This document shows positions 36,583 through 46,686 of a DNA stretch of 49,238 bases, piece after piece (within the stretch, counting starts at the first letter, position 1; each line of letters begins with the position of its first letter). This stretch comes from Ignavibacteriota bacterium (GTDB lineage: Bacteria; Bacteroidota; Ignavibacteria; Ignavibacteriales; Melioribacteraceae). The notes under the pieces are model-generated. The model saw only the letters and a list, made by a program, of their open reading frames with translations, ran no database searches and was not told where the DNA came from. The position numbers were made by a program, and so were the translations under genes. Location: NCBI GenBank assembly GCA_002746605.1, contig PDPT01000050.1:1-49238 (forward strand), written 5' to 3'.

Positions 36583-38688
36583 TTAGAAAGGTGCAAAAAT
36601 AAAATATATAATAATAATTGAAAATATTACAAAAACTATATATGTTTGAACCTTTCCGGTTTGTAATCTCTTAAAGTTTAATCCTATAAAACCGCTTAAA
36701 AATGCCGTTCCGTTTACAATTCCATCAACAATATATTGATCGAAATAACTGCTTATATGAGAAAATGCTCTAGTTACTGTAGCCGTTCCGTTTACAATTC
36801 CATCCACAATCCACTTATCGAACCAAGAAAGAAAACTACCGAGTTTTAATGTTCCTCCAATAAATGTTGAATTGTAAAATTCATCAACATACCATTTATT
36901 CAATGAACCGTTGTAAAGTGCTTTAAATTTATTTGCAAGATTATCAGCAGATATTTTGTTCCATTGAAACATTGTAAAAGCAAGTAAAATTCCAAGTCCG
37001 CCAAGAACAATAGATAAAATCATTGCGGGATAATGTGCTTGGTGCATAGCGTGTTCATATTTTTCAGAGTGAACTACGGTTCCGTTATGAGAACCTTGGA
37101 CTTCCATTACATTGTGATTAGTATCTTGAATCATAAAATCAAATCTTGAAGTTTCCGGAACTACAGTTTGGGGAGTAGTTACCCAATCGGATACAAACCA
37201 ACCGTCTGCTGCTCCTATTGGACTAGGTGTGTACCATATAAATATTGATAAAATACTTAAAACAATCAATGGCATAACCATTACAAAAGGAGATTCGTGA
37301 GCATGATCATATTTTTCTTGATTCCTTGGTTTTCCGTGGAATGTAATAATCACTAATCGGAACATATAGAAAGCAGTTAAGAAAGCTACAAGGAATCCCA
37401 TAATTGGAATTAACCAATGTCCGGTTAGTTCACCGAAAGCGAGAGTTCCTGCAAGTAAACCATCTTTACTTAAAAAGCCTGAAGTTAAAGGAACACCCGA
37501 AATTGCCAATGTTGAAATTAAAAATGAATAATAAGTAATAGGCATTTTCTTTCTAAGTCCGCCCATTTCTCTAATATCTTGTTCGTGGTGCATAGCGTGA
37601 ATAACAGAACCTGAACCCAAGAATAAGCAAGCCTTAAAGAAAGCGTGTGTTACTAAATGGAAAAGTGCATAAGTATATGCTCCAACTCCAAGAGCCATTA
37701 CCATATAGCCAAGCTGACTAACAGTTGAGTAAGCCAGAACTTTTTTGATATCGTTTTGTGTTAAAGCAATTGTTGCAGCAAATAGGGAAGTAATCGCTCC
37801 GATAACGGCAATTACCAACATTGCATCTGCTGTAAGCATTACAAAAATTCTTCCCACAAGATAAACGCCGGCTGCTACCATTGTAGCTGCATGTATTAAA
37901 GCACTAACAGGAGTTGGACCTTCCATTGCATCGGGCAGCCAAATATGAAGAGGAAATTGAGCAGATTTACCAACGGCACCCATAAATACTAAAATTCCTG
38001 CTGCAGTTAACCAAGCTTCACTTCCGAAAGGTAAAATTCCTTGTGAAATTTGTGAATAAATATAATCAAAAGAGAATGAATGATAATTTGTGAATAAGAT
38101 TAAAATACCGATAAACATTCCGATATCACCGACACGGTTTGTAAGAAATGCTTTTTTTCCTGCATCGGCAGCCGATTTCTTTTCGTACCAAAATCCAATC
38201 AATAAATAAGATGATAATCCTACTAATTCCCAAAAAATGTACATCATTAAAAGATTATCGGTAAGAACAATTCCGAGCATCGAAAATGTAAAAATTCCTA
38301 GATAAGAAAAATATCTGGAAAATCTTTTATCGCCTTTTAAGTAGCCCATTGAATAAATATGAACAAGCATACTGATTAACGTAACTACAAAAAGCATAAT
38401 GACTGTCATATTATCAATTTTAATTCCGAGATCAACAGTTAAATTACCAATACCGGGTACATCACCAAAATCTATCCAAGTAAATGAATAGTTAAGGTTT
38501 TTGTGCAAATAAGTTGTAAGTTTAGAAAAACCGACAACAAGCGAAAGCACGAAAGCTATTGTAATCATTGCAACTTCAAAAAGGAAAAGTTTAGAAAAAC
38601 GCTTACCCCAAAGTACAACAACCGTAAACCCAATTAACGGAAGTAAAAGGATTATTATTGATAAATTTATATTAGTAATCTCTGACAT
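36583..38688 (-). CDS. nuoL: NADH-quinone oxidoreductase subunit L
   Basis: 701 residues, about 16 helices. LLMMYIFWELVGLSSYLLIG, AQFPLHIWLPDAMEGPTPVS and VLAYSTVSQLGYMVMALGVG are the antiporter-type core. Past residue 500 there is a His-rich soluble segment (about 520-560). The C-terminal region, which carries the long lateral helix in this subunit, holds two near-identical 14-residue blocks, FDKWIVDGIVNGTA (623-636) and FDQYIVDGIVNGTA (649-662). Distal proton-pumping module of complex I; follows nuoK by 3 bases. Confidence 0.97.
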   Translation of the reverse strand: MSEITNINLSIIILLLPLIGFTVVVLWGKRFSKLFLFEVAMITIAFVLSLVVGFSKLTTYLHKNLNYSFTWIDFGDVPGIGNLTVDLGIKIDNMTVIMLFVVTLISMLVHIYSMGYLKGDKRFSRYFSYLGIFTFSMLGIVLTDNLLMMYIFWELVGLSSYLLIGFWYEKKSAADAGKKAFLTNRVGDIGMFIGILILFTNYHSFSFDYIYSQISQGILPFGSEAWLTAAGILVFMGAVGKSAQFPLHIWLPDAMEGPTPVSALIHAATMVAAGVYLVGRIFVMLTADAMLVIAVIGAITSLFAATIALTQNDIKKVLAYSTVSQLGYMVMALGVGAYTYALFHLVTHAFFKACLFLGSGSVIHAMHHEQDIREMGGLRKKMPITYYSFLISTLAISGVPLTSGFLSKDGLLAGTLAFGELTGHWLIPIMGFLVAFLTAFYMFRLVIITFHGKPRNQEKYDHAHESPFVMVMPLIVLSILSIFIWYTPSPIGAADGWFVSDWVTTPQTVVPETSRFDFMIQDTNHNVMEVQGSHNGTVVHSEKYEHAMHQAHYPAMILSIVLGGLGILLAFTMFQWNKISADNLANKFKALYNGSLNKWYVDEFYNSTFIGGTLKLGSFLSWFDKWIVDGIVNGTATVTRAFSHISSYFDQYIVDGIVNGTAFLSGFIGLNFKRLQTGKVQTYIVFVIFSIIIIYFIFAPF

Positions 38689-38691
38689 AGT

Positions 38692-39000
38692 TTATTCTTT
38701 TAGATTATTAATTTCATCTACATTAACATTTGAAAAAGTTTTATATATATTCAAGACAATAGCAAGTGCAATTGCAGCTTCTGCGGCGGCGAGAATAATT
38801 ACAAACAATGCGTATATTTGTCCGTTTATTCCCATGTTTCCAAAACGTGCAAAAGCAACAAAATTTATGTTAGCACTATTAAGTATAAGTTCAATTCCCA
38901 TTAAAACCATAACAGCATTTCTTCTTGTAACAACTGCATAAATTCCAAGAGAAAATAATGCTACACTAACAGCGAGAAAATGATTTAATCCAACTTCCAT
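38692..39000 (-). CDS. nuoK: NADH-quinone oxidoreductase subunit K
   Basis: 102 residues, three helices, normal size. VLMGIELILNSANINFVAFA contains the conserved glutamate in the second helix and AEAAIALAIVLNIYK the one in the third. Membrane-arm subunit linking the quinone module to the antiporter-like subunits. Starts directly after the nuoJ stop. Confidence 0.96.
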   Translation of the reverse strand: MEVGLNHFLAVSVALFSLGIYAVVTRRNAVMVLMGIELILNSANINFVAFARFGNMGINGQIYALFVIILAAAEAAIALAIVLNIYKTFSNVNVDEINNLKE

Positions 39001-39501
39001 TTATTCTTCCTTATCTCTTCTTGCAATTGAAGCTGCACCAATTAGAGCAACTAACAAAAGAATTCCAAGCAATTCAAAAATTAAAACGTATTCACTAATT
39101 AAAATGTTTCCTATATCGAAAGATGTAGTAAAAGGAATTTCAGATTCAAAAGTTCTCCAATTACTCGATACCATTACCCAAAATAGAATTGCAGCAAAAA
39201 CAGCTAAACTGATTATTGCGGGAATTACATGAACTGTTCCCGTGCGAATATCAACATTTGTAATTTTATTTGTGAGCATAACCCCGAATAATAACAGAAT
39301 TAAAATTCCGCCTACATAAACCATAATTTGTACAATAGCCAAAAAATCAGCTCCGAGCAAAACATAAATTCCGGAAACACCAAAAAATGTTAGCATTAAA
39401 CTGAACGCTGAATGTACAATATTCTTCGAGTTAACTACAATAATTGCAGAAACTATTGTGATGGCAGCAAACAAATAAAATATTATATCGTATAGTTCCA
39501 T
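39001..39501 (-). CDS. nuoJ: NADH-quinone oxidoreductase subunit J
   Basis: 166 residues, five helices. SAFSLMLTFFGVSGIYVLLG and FLAIVQIMVYVGGILILLLF, the latter with the pi-bulge helix of NuoJ, are diagnostic. Membrane-arm subunit. Six bases after nuoI on the minus strand; a charged tail (ARRDKEE) ends it. Confidence 0.95.
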   Translation of the reverse strand: MELYDIIFYLFAAITIVSAIIVVNSKNIVHSAFSLMLTFFGVSGIYVLLGADFLAIVQIMVYVGGILILLLFGVMLTNKITNVDIRTGTVHVIPAIISLAVFAAILFWVMVSSNWRTFESEIPFTTSFDIGNILISEYVLIFELLGILLLVALIGAASIARRDKEE

Positions 39502-39507
39502 TTTTAA

Positions 39508-40104
39508 TTATTTCTCGGATTTTGTCTCAGAATTATCATCTTTCTTTTTTGCAGCTTCTTCTGCCGCTTTTTTTGCTTTGGCTGCAGCGGCAGCTTTTTT
39601 TGCAGCTTCTTTTTCAGCCATGAAAACATTAAACTTTTCTTGCTTATTTTCTACTTCATTTTCTGTAAGTGTTGCAAAACTATAAATTAAATCTTTTCGT
39701 TCAAATTCGGAAAACTCATAAACCTTTGTCATTTGAATACATTCAGTCGGACAAGGATAAACACACAATGAACAGAAGCAGCATTTGGCAATATCAATAT
39801 CAAACTTAGTTACCCAAAGTGCTTTCTTCTTTCCTTGCGAAGTTTCGCCCGGAGTATCATTTGGAGTTGATTTTAATGTTTCAATTGAAATACAATTTAC
39901 AGGACAAGCTCTTGAACATTGTTCGCAACCAATACAATCATCCATGTTAACAAACAATCTGTTCCTAGCTCTTTCCGGCATTGGAGGTTTGTACTCAGGA
40001 TACTGAATGGTAACAGAAGGAACAAACATGTGTTTAAAGGTAATTTTCATACCTATAAAAATTGTTGCAAGAGCATCGTATGTATTTTTAAAATATTGTT
40101 TCAT
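39508..40104 (-). CDS. nuoI: NADH-quinone oxidoreductase subunit I
   Basis: 198 residues. Two ferredoxin-type [4Fe-4S] sites: CIGCEQCSRACPVNC (Cys57, 60, 63, 67) and CCFCSLCVYPCPTEC (Cys108, 111, 114, 118), clusters N6a and N6b that lead electrons towards NuoB. Residues from about 165 form an unusual low-complexity Ala/Lys/Glu tail (AAKKAAAAAKAKKAAEEAAK), longer than in most NuoI. In a complex without NuoEFG this subunit, with NuoB, would be close to the point where an external donor such as ferredoxin gives electrons. Confidence 0.96.
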   Translation of the reverse strand: MKQYFKNTYDALATIFIGMKITFKHMFVPSVTIQYPEYKPPMPERARNRLFVNMDDCIGCEQCSRACPVNCISIETLKSTPNDTPGETSQGKKKALWVTKFDIDIAKCCFCSLCVYPCPTECIQMTKVYEFSEFERKDLIYSFATLTENEVENKQEKFNVFMAEKEAAKKAAAAAKAKKAAEEAAKKKDDNSETKSEK

Positions 40105-40105
40105 C

Positions 40106-41176
40106 TTATAGTAATGTTATCAATCCAACAAATAATAAAATAGCCACGGAATAAGGAATTAAATATTTCCAGCAAACTGTCATAAGTTGATCTACTCTCA
40201 GTCTTGGAACAGTCCATCTAATCCACATTTGAACAAAGACTAAAAATAACCCTTTAGTTGCAAACCAAGTGAATTGTTCTATTGGAATTAACCATTCAAT
40301 TCCTAATAAATTTCCAATATAACCGATAGGGGAATGATATCCACCTAAGAACAAAATGCTCAACAAAAATGAAACGGCAAGCATATTGGCATATTCAGCC
40401 AAGAAAAACATTGCGAATTTCATTCCGGAATATTCGGTGAAAAATCCTGAAACTAATTCGGATTCAGCTTCGGGAATATCAAAAGGTGTTCGGTTTACTT
40501 CTGCTAATGTACTTATGAATAAAATTATAAACGAAGCAAACATTAAAGGAATCAGTAGAAATTTACTTAGTTCGAATTCAGCTCCGCCAAATAAATTCCA
40601 ATTCCAAAAGTAAGCTGTCTGCTGTTCGCTAATTGTTTCTAAATTTAATGTCCCGGTAATCATAACCATTGTTAAAACTATGATTGCGGTTGGGATTTCG
40701 TAACTTATAATTTGAGCAGCCGATCTCATTGCCCCAAGTAAAGAATATTTATTATTAGATGACCATCCACCCATTAAAATTGCAGCAACTACAAAACTGC
40801 TTATTGCAAGAAAATAAAATATCCCTACATCAATTGAACTTCCCATAAAGAAACTTGAAAATGGTAAAACCGCAAATGCTGCAAAGCTTGCCATAAAAAT
40901 CAAATATGGTGCAACATTAAAAAGTATTTTATCGGTTTTGGAAGATCTAATATTTTCTTTTTGAATCAGTTTTAAAATATCTGCAACTGTTTGTAAAACT
41001 CCGTGGTAACCAGTTCTCATTGGTCCCAAACGATCTTGCATATGTGCCGAAACTTTTCTTTCAGCAAGTACGGCAATTAAAGCATAAGGTAAAATAAATA
41101 AAAAGAGCGGTAAAGCTGCAGCAATAAAGTAGGCTGCAATTTGGTTCCCAACAATATTTTCTAAAAATTCATACAT
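40106..41176 (-). CDS. nuoH: NADH-quinone oxidoreductase subunit H
   Basis: 356 residues, eight helices. VLAERKVSAHMQDRLGPMRT near residue 36 and STLAEVNRTPFDIPEAESEL near residue 223 are the family's two hallmark loops and form the quinone channel with NuoB and NuoD. The start codon shares its A with the nuoD stop (TAATG). One base separates it from nuoI. Confidence 0.97.
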   Translation of the reverse strand: MYEFLENIVGNQIAAYFIAAALPLFLFILPYALIAVLAERKVSAHMQDRLGPMRTGYHGVLQTVADILKLIQKENIRSSKTDKILFNVAPYLIFMASFAAFAVLPFSSFFMGSSIDVGIFYFLAISSFVVAAILMGGWSSNNKYSLLGAMRSAAQIISYEIPTAIIVLTMVMITGTLNLETISEQQTAYFWNWNLFGGAEFELSKFLLIPLMFASFIILFISTLAEVNRTPFDIPEAESELVSGFFTEYSGMKFAMFFLAEYANMLAVSFLLSILFLGGYHSPIGYIGNLLGIEWLIPIEQFTWFATKGLFLVFVQMWIRWTVPRLRVDQLMTVCWKYLIPYSVAILLFVGLITLL

Positions 41177-42291
41177 TATCTATCAATTTCTCCTAAAACT
41201 ACATCAAGACTTCCGAGGATTGTTATTACGTCTGCTACAAAATGACCTTTGCAAAGTTCACCGAAAACTTCCATGTTAACAAATGAAGGAGCACGAACCT
41301 TTACTCTGAAAGGATTTAACGAACCGTCACTTATTATGAAGTATCCAAGTTCACCTTTAGGATTTTCAACTCTTGTGTAAATTGAACCTTTAGGAGGTTT
41401 AACTCTTTTAGGCACTTCTTTTTTTACATCACCTTCCGGAATTGAATCGATTGCCTGTTCAATTATTCTTAAACTTTGCTCTAATTCTAAAACCCTAATA
41501 TAATATCTGTCCCAACTATCACCTACAGTTCCTTTTAAACCTTCGCCAACGGGAATATCAAAATCAAATTTGTCATAAATTGAATAAGGATCATCTTTAC
41601 GTAAATCCCATTTAACTCCGCTTGCTCTTAAGTTTGGTCCGGTTACACCGTAGTTAATTGCAACATCGGCAGGAAGTATCCCAATGTTGGCAGTTCTTTC
41701 AATAAATATTTTATTGTAGGAAAGCAGATTGTTTAATTCTTTTATTCTCGGTTTGAAACCTTTTACGAATTCTTTTGTTTTGCGTACAAAATTATGATGA
41801 ATATCGTGTGATAATCCGCCAATCCAAATGTAATTGTATAGGAGTCTGGCACCGCAAGTTTCTTCAAAGATTGTAAGAATTTTTTCGCGTTCGGCAAATA
41901 AAAAAAGGAAAGGGGTAAAAGCACCGATATCAACTCCGTAAGTTCCGAGTGCGACCATATGAGAGGCTATTCTTTGTAACTCCGCAACAATTATTCTTAT
42001 GTATTCAACTCTTTCCGGAACTTTTATATCCATCAATTTTTCAACTGCAACTGCATAACCGAAATTATTATACATAGAAGCAAGATAATCCATTCTATCT
42101 GTATAGGGCACAATCTGAGGATAGCTCATTGCTTCGCAATGTTTTTCAAAACATCTATGCAAATATCCGATGTGCGGTTTGGCATCGAGAACAAGCTCAC
42201 CTTCAAGTTCAAGTTCCAATCTTAACACACCATGTGTTGATGGGTGTTGCGGACCCATATTTAATATCATTTCTTCAGTTTTTACAGCCAT
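41176..42291 (-). CDS. nuoD: NADH-quinone oxidoreductase subunit D
   Basis: 371 residues, slightly shorter than the usual 390-410 because it lacks extra N-terminal residues. NMGPQHPSTHGVLRLELELE has the quinone-site histidine. PHIGYLHRCFEKHCEAM and DRMDYLASMYNNFGYAVAVE follow, and the C-terminus ends in the conserved IITILGSLDVVLGEIDR. Related to the large subunit of NiFe hydrogenase, without metal ligands. A 239-base gap lies between it and nuoC, unlike the other nuo junctions. Confidence 0.97.
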   Translation of the reverse strand: MAVKTEEMILNMGPQHPSTHGVLRLELELEGELVLDAKPHIGYLHRCFEKHCEAMSYPQIVPYTDRMDYLASMYNNFGYAVAVEKLMDIKVPERVEYIRIIVAELQRIASHMVALGTYGVDIGAFTPFLFLFAEREKILTIFEETCGARLLYNYIWIGGLSHDIHHNFVRKTKEFVKGFKPRIKELNNLLSYNKIFIERTANIGILPADVAINYGVTGPNLRASGVKWDLRKDDPYSIYDKFDFDIPVGEGLKGTVGDSWDRYYIRVLELEQSLRIIEQAIDSIPEGDVKKEVPKRVKPPKGSIYTRVENPKGELGYFIISDGSLNPFRVKVRAPSFVNMEVFGELCKGHFVADVITILGSLDVVLGEIDR

Positions 42292-42329
42292 TTTTTTAAT
42301 ATCAAGACTTTTAGTATCTAGGTTATTAT

Positions 42330-42337
42330 CAAAGATA
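42330..42337 (-). promoter_or_regulatory. Candidate internal promoter element upstream of nuoD
   Basis: The 239-base gap between nuoC and nuoD (42292-42530) has no open reading frame of note. On the minus strand TATCTTTG, an exact TAnnTTTG -7 element, stands 38 bases before the nuoD ATG; a TTG lies 24 bases further upstream, slightly too far for an ideal -33 box. It might give a second start of transcription for nuoD-N. Confidence 0.35.
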
Positions 42338-42530
42338 TGATTAAGTTCCTAATTTATTTTTCAATCCGAAAATTATTTTTTATATTTATTTTAATTTTTT
42401 ATCGCTAATAAAAACAAATATTAGCAGGCAAATATCTAATTCAAAAGTAAAAAAAATTATTACATCAAGTATTCTTGATTTTTCCCAAACAATTAAAAAT
42501 TCTCATATTTAACATTACTTGTTGCATTTC

Positions 42531-43061
42531 CTAATAAGGAATTTTCATACCATTATAAAACTCGGGTGTTTCAAAATCTTTGCGTAAAGGATAACTCCCT
42601 TCTTCCCAATCGTAAGGCATTAAAATCCTGGTCGGATTAGGATGATTCAAGAAAATTAGTCCGAACATATCATAAGCTTCTCGTTCATGCCAATCTGCTG
42701 CTTTCCAAACTGACTCAACCGATTCAACCTCAGGTTTTTCTATTGGAACCGAAACTTTTAATGTAACTTTATGATTTAATTTCATTGAATGTAAATGATA
42801 ATAAACACTCAATGTTCTTCCTTCTAATTTAACATTGCCTTCTTCATCTTTAACTTTTTTTGCATTATTATCATCAACACCGCTTAAGTTCATTAAAGTA
42901 TCAAATAATAAACTTTCATCATCTCTGAGAAATTTAGAAACATTTTTAACTTGCAAGCCATCAATAACAATGTAAGCTTCTGTTGGGAGTTGGTCATCTA
43001 AAACAAATTCCAAATCAGAAAATTTTTCTTTTAATTTTTCTAGAATTTCTTCTACGGTCAT
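42531..43061 (-). CDS. nuoC: NADH-quinone oxidoreductase subunit C
   Basis: 176 residues. Typical blocks: [40 protein letters not shown] and the C-terminal [17 protein letters not shown]. Peripheral-arm subunit next to NuoD. Its ATG overlaps the nuoB stop in an ATGA, so translation is coupled. The TAG stop is followed by the long gap before nuoD. Confidence 0.96.
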   Translation of the reverse strand: MTVEEILEKLKEKFSDLEFVLDDQLPTEAYIVIDGLQVKNVSKFLRDDESLLFDTLMNLSGVDDNNAKKVKDEEGNVKLEGRTLSVYYHLHSMKLNHKVTLKVSVPIEKPEVESVESVWKAADWHEREAYDMFGLIFLNHPNPTRILMPYDWEEGSYPLRKDFETPEFYNGMKIPY

Positions 43062-43546
43062 GCTGTTTTACTCAACTTTTCATTCCTGATTTTTTCTTGT
43101 AATTTTAACAAACCTTCAAGAAGTGCTTCGGGTCTTGGTGGACAACCGGGAACGTAAACATCAACGGGAATTACTCTATCAATTCCTTTCAATACATGAT
43201 AACCATGTTCCCAATAAGGACCGCCGCAGTTTGCACAACTTCCCATAGAAATAATATATTTTGGCTCGGGCATTTGCTCGTAAAGTCTTTTAATCCTTGT
43301 AGCCATTTTTAATGTTACAGTCCCGGAAATTAAAATAACATCTGCCTGCCTTGGTGAAGGACGAGGGATTACGCCAAATCTATCAAAATCGTAATGTGAT
43401 GCCGAAGTTGCCATCATTTCTATTGCACAACAAGCCAACCCAAAACTTAATTGCCAAAGCGAAGAAAGCCTTGCCCAGTTTAACAAATCTTCTGATTTTG
43501 CAATTATTATATTGCTATCGGTAAATTCTTGGTCTAATAAACCCAT
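43058..43546 (-). CDS. nuoB: NADH-quinone oxidoreductase subunit B
   Basis: 162 residues. Cluster N2 ligands are seen in [15 protein letters not shown] (tandem Cys), [13 protein letters not shown] and [34 protein letters not shown] is also diagnostic. N2 is the last iron-sulfur cluster before the quinone. It is 17 bases after nuoA. Confidence 0.97.
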   Translation of the reverse strand: MGLLDQEFTDSNIIIAKSEDLLNWARLSSLWQLSFGLACCAIEMMATSASHYDFDRFGVIPRPSPRQADVILISGTVTLKMATRIKRLYEQMPEPKYIISMGSCANCGGPYWEHGYHVLKGIDRVIPVDVYVPGCPPRPEALLEGLLKLQEKIRNEKLSKTA

Positions 43547-43563
43547 GAGTATTCTTTAAAAAT

Positions 43564-43989
43564 TTATTCGGCAGAATTATTTTCTGCTTTTTTATTTAAT
43601 AATTTCTTTAAATCTAATTTATCTATTTTAGGCCTTGCCCACTCCAAATCACCTTTTCGCCATTCGTAAGCCATTCCAAGAAAAAGTACCAGTAAGAATG
43701 TAGCTCCTACAACAAAACCGAATAAACCAAAAGATTTATATGTTAAAGCCCAAGGGAACAGCAAAACAATTTCCACATCGAAAATAAGAAAAATCAATGC
43801 AACTACATAAAAGCGAATGTTAAATTTAATCCAGGTAGGACCTTCCGGATTTTCACCGCATTCATAAATTATATCTTTTTCATGTGATGGTCTTTTAGGT
43901 CTAATAAGCATTGAGGCAAAAAAGGCTATACCAACAAATGCACCGGCAAGAACAATGAATACAAAAATTTTTCCAAACTCTGTTAACAT
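43564..43989 (-). CDS. nuoA: NADH-quinone oxidoreductase subunit A
   Basis: 141 residues, three helices. YECGENPEGPTWIKFNIRFY and VVALIFLIFDVEIVLLFPWA with conserved acidic residues are diagnostic. The C-terminus has a charged extension (LDLKKLLNKKAENNSAE). First gene of the nuo cluster; a gap of 98 bases separates it from the acyltransferase gene upstream on the same strand. Confidence 0.96.
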   Translation of the reverse strand: MLTEFGKIFVFIVLAGAFVGIAFFASMLIRPKRPSHEKDIIYECGENPEGPTWIKFNIRFYVVALIFLIFDVEIVLLFPWALTYKSFGLFGFVVGATFLLVLFLGMAYEWRKGDLEWARPKIDKLDLKKLLNKKAENNSAE

Positions 43990-44087
43990 AAATTCCTAAA
44001 TTTTAGAAGTTAAAATTTATAATTAGGTCTTATTAAAGTCAAGTTTAGTTTTTACAAAACTGTAATTATTCTAAAAGTTTTTATGGT

Positions 44088-44960
44088 TTAAAATCCGTTT
44101 TTCAGCTTATTAAAGAATAATTTGTGAAAATTTGTTTGCAATATCAAAAATAAAATATGTTTTGCATTGATTTTTTTTGAAGTGCAGATATATAAATCAT
44201 CCCACATTGGTTCAAATTTATTTTTGAAGTTATACAAAGAATTAAAATTAAAACCGATTTTTAGAAAAGGTAATGTTACTTTTAATAATTGACCATACAA
44301 AGATTTTGAATGCTTATGAATTGTAAAAGGAACTTCACCAAGACTGAATTGTTTGTAGCCTTTTAATTTTGCATCGTTGAAAATTTTATAAAAGATTGCT
44401 TCCATTGTTCCGTTAGGAGTTGAATCAAATCTTAGAATTAATTCTGTTTGTAATTTTTCTTTGGAATTTTCAGATAACAAAACAGCCCCGAGCCAATTAT
44501 CACATTTATCCTTTAAAACATAAAGAAAATTCTGTTCGCTGAATTCCGTCTGGAACAAATTTAACAATTGCGGTTCTTTTCCGTGGACAGATTTTTTCCT
44601 GAACTTTTGCAGTTTAATTTTATTTGTGGAATTATAAGGTAATGAAACTACAGTTCCGTTTTTGTTGCCGCGTTTAACTAATTCTCTAAGAGATTTCTTT
44701 TTGAAATGATTTTGGTCGGTTGAAAGAATAGCTTCTCTTCCGATTTTGAAAGCGGAAAAACCTTTCTTATCTAAATGCTCTTTTATTTCACTATTGCAGC
44801 CACGAATAACAATATTGTTATTTCCCGTAATTGAGGAAAAGTTCAAATTGTAATCCGATAAATTTTTCAGAGCAATCCAATCAATATCCCATCGGGAAAT
44901 TACGCTTGAACTTTCTGAGTCTAAATTTGTTATTGACCAACTTAACGGTAATGTGTTCAT
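44088..44960 (-). CDS. DUF2156 / phosphatidylglycerol lysyltransferase C-terminal-like protein (GNAT fold)
   Basis: 290 residues, no membrane helices. GFSAFKIGREAILSTDQNHF, KKSLRELVKRGNKNG, a central strand YVLKDKCDNWLGAVLLSE, the acceptor-side block LILRFDSTPNGTMEAIFYKI, and GYKQFSLGEVPFTI follow the order of the LPG-synthase C-terminal domain, a double GNAT-like fold. Full MprF enzymes add lysine to lipids through a large membrane domain, which is missing here, so a lipid-modifying role is open; it may be a general aminoacyl- or acyltransferase. Monocistronic in appearance, divergent from tgt. Confidence 0.65.
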   Translation of the reverse strand: MNTLPLSWSITNLDSESSSVISRWDIDWIALKNLSDYNLNFSSITGNNNIVIRGCNSEIKEHLDKKGFSAFKIGREAILSTDQNHFKKKSLRELVKRGNKNGTVVSLPYNSTNKIKLQKFRKKSVHGKEPQLLNLFQTEFSEQNFLYVLKDKCDNWLGAVLLSENSKEKLQTELILRFDSTPNGTMEAIFYKIFNDAKLKGYKQFSLGEVPFTIHKHSKSLYGQLLKVTLPFLKIGFNFNSLYNFKNKFEPMWDDLYICTSKKINAKHILFLILQTNFHKLFFNKLKNGF

Positions 44961-45042
44961 ATATAATTGTTATTTTCGTGTATTATAATTTATAAATCGG
45001 AAATACGAATATAACAATTCATACATTATATTGTTGATAATA

Positions 45043-45073
45043 TTGATAAATCAATCTTAGAACTTTATCTTTA
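45043..45073 (+). promoter_or_regulatory. Bacteroidetes-type promoter upstream of tgt
   Basis: TTG at 45043-45045 and TATCTTTA at 45066-45073 are 20 bases apart and sit 21 bases before the tgt ATG, close to the TTTG/TAnnTTTG pattern with about 19-20-base spacing known for Bacteroidetes sigma-A promoters. Confidence 0.5.
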
Positions 45074-45087
45074 CACTTTTAAAATAA

Positions 45088-46224
<1,137 letters not shown>

Positions 46225-46240
46225 AATAAATGGAGGAATA

Positions 46241-46546
46241 ATGAACTTAATTTTTGCAATGGGTGCTCCGCAAGGCGGAGAAGGAAGTATGGTCAGCACT
46301 TTAATAATGTTTGGTGCTATTTTTGCAATATTCTATTTTATGATAATAAGACCACAACAGAAAAAAGCTAAAGAAAGAGAAGCTTTATTAAATAGTGTAA
46401 AAAAAGGTGATAAAATTATTACATCCGGTGGTATTCACGGAAGTGTTGCTGGTTTAGACGAAAAAACTATTTTAGTCGATGTTGGAAATAACACAAAAAT
46501 TAAAATGGAACGCAGTGCAATAGGGCAGGTTATAACTAAAGAGTAA
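46241..46546 (+). CDS. yajC: Preprotein translocase subunit YajC
   Basis: 101 residues. One membrane helix (about 15-37, GSMVSTLIMFGAIFAIFYF), then MIIRPQQKKAKEREALL and VKKGDKIITSGGIHGSVAGL, the family signature. Auxiliary partner of SecDF in the inner membrane; secD and secF are not adjacent here. TGGAGG is a strong ribosome binding site. Confidence 0.95.
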   Translation: MNLIFAMGAPQGGEGSMVSTLIMFGAIFAIFYFMIIRPQQKKAKEREALLNSVKKGDKIITSGGIHGSVAGLDEKTILVDVGNNTKIKMERSAIGQVITKE

Positions 46547-46686
46547 TTAGAAAAGTAAATATCAAATAACAAATTGTAAACAGAGAATTCTTAAAATAAA
46601 ATTATTCTTTAGGAAAATTTATTTTACGCTGATTGCGTTAGAATTCTTTTAAGTAGATTTAATATTTAACTTATTTATAAAAAATT

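Noticed and set aside
42292..42530. Missing nuo gene in the gap between nuoC and nuoD
   Set aside because: No frame of meaningful length on either strand and all eleven expected subunits are already present.
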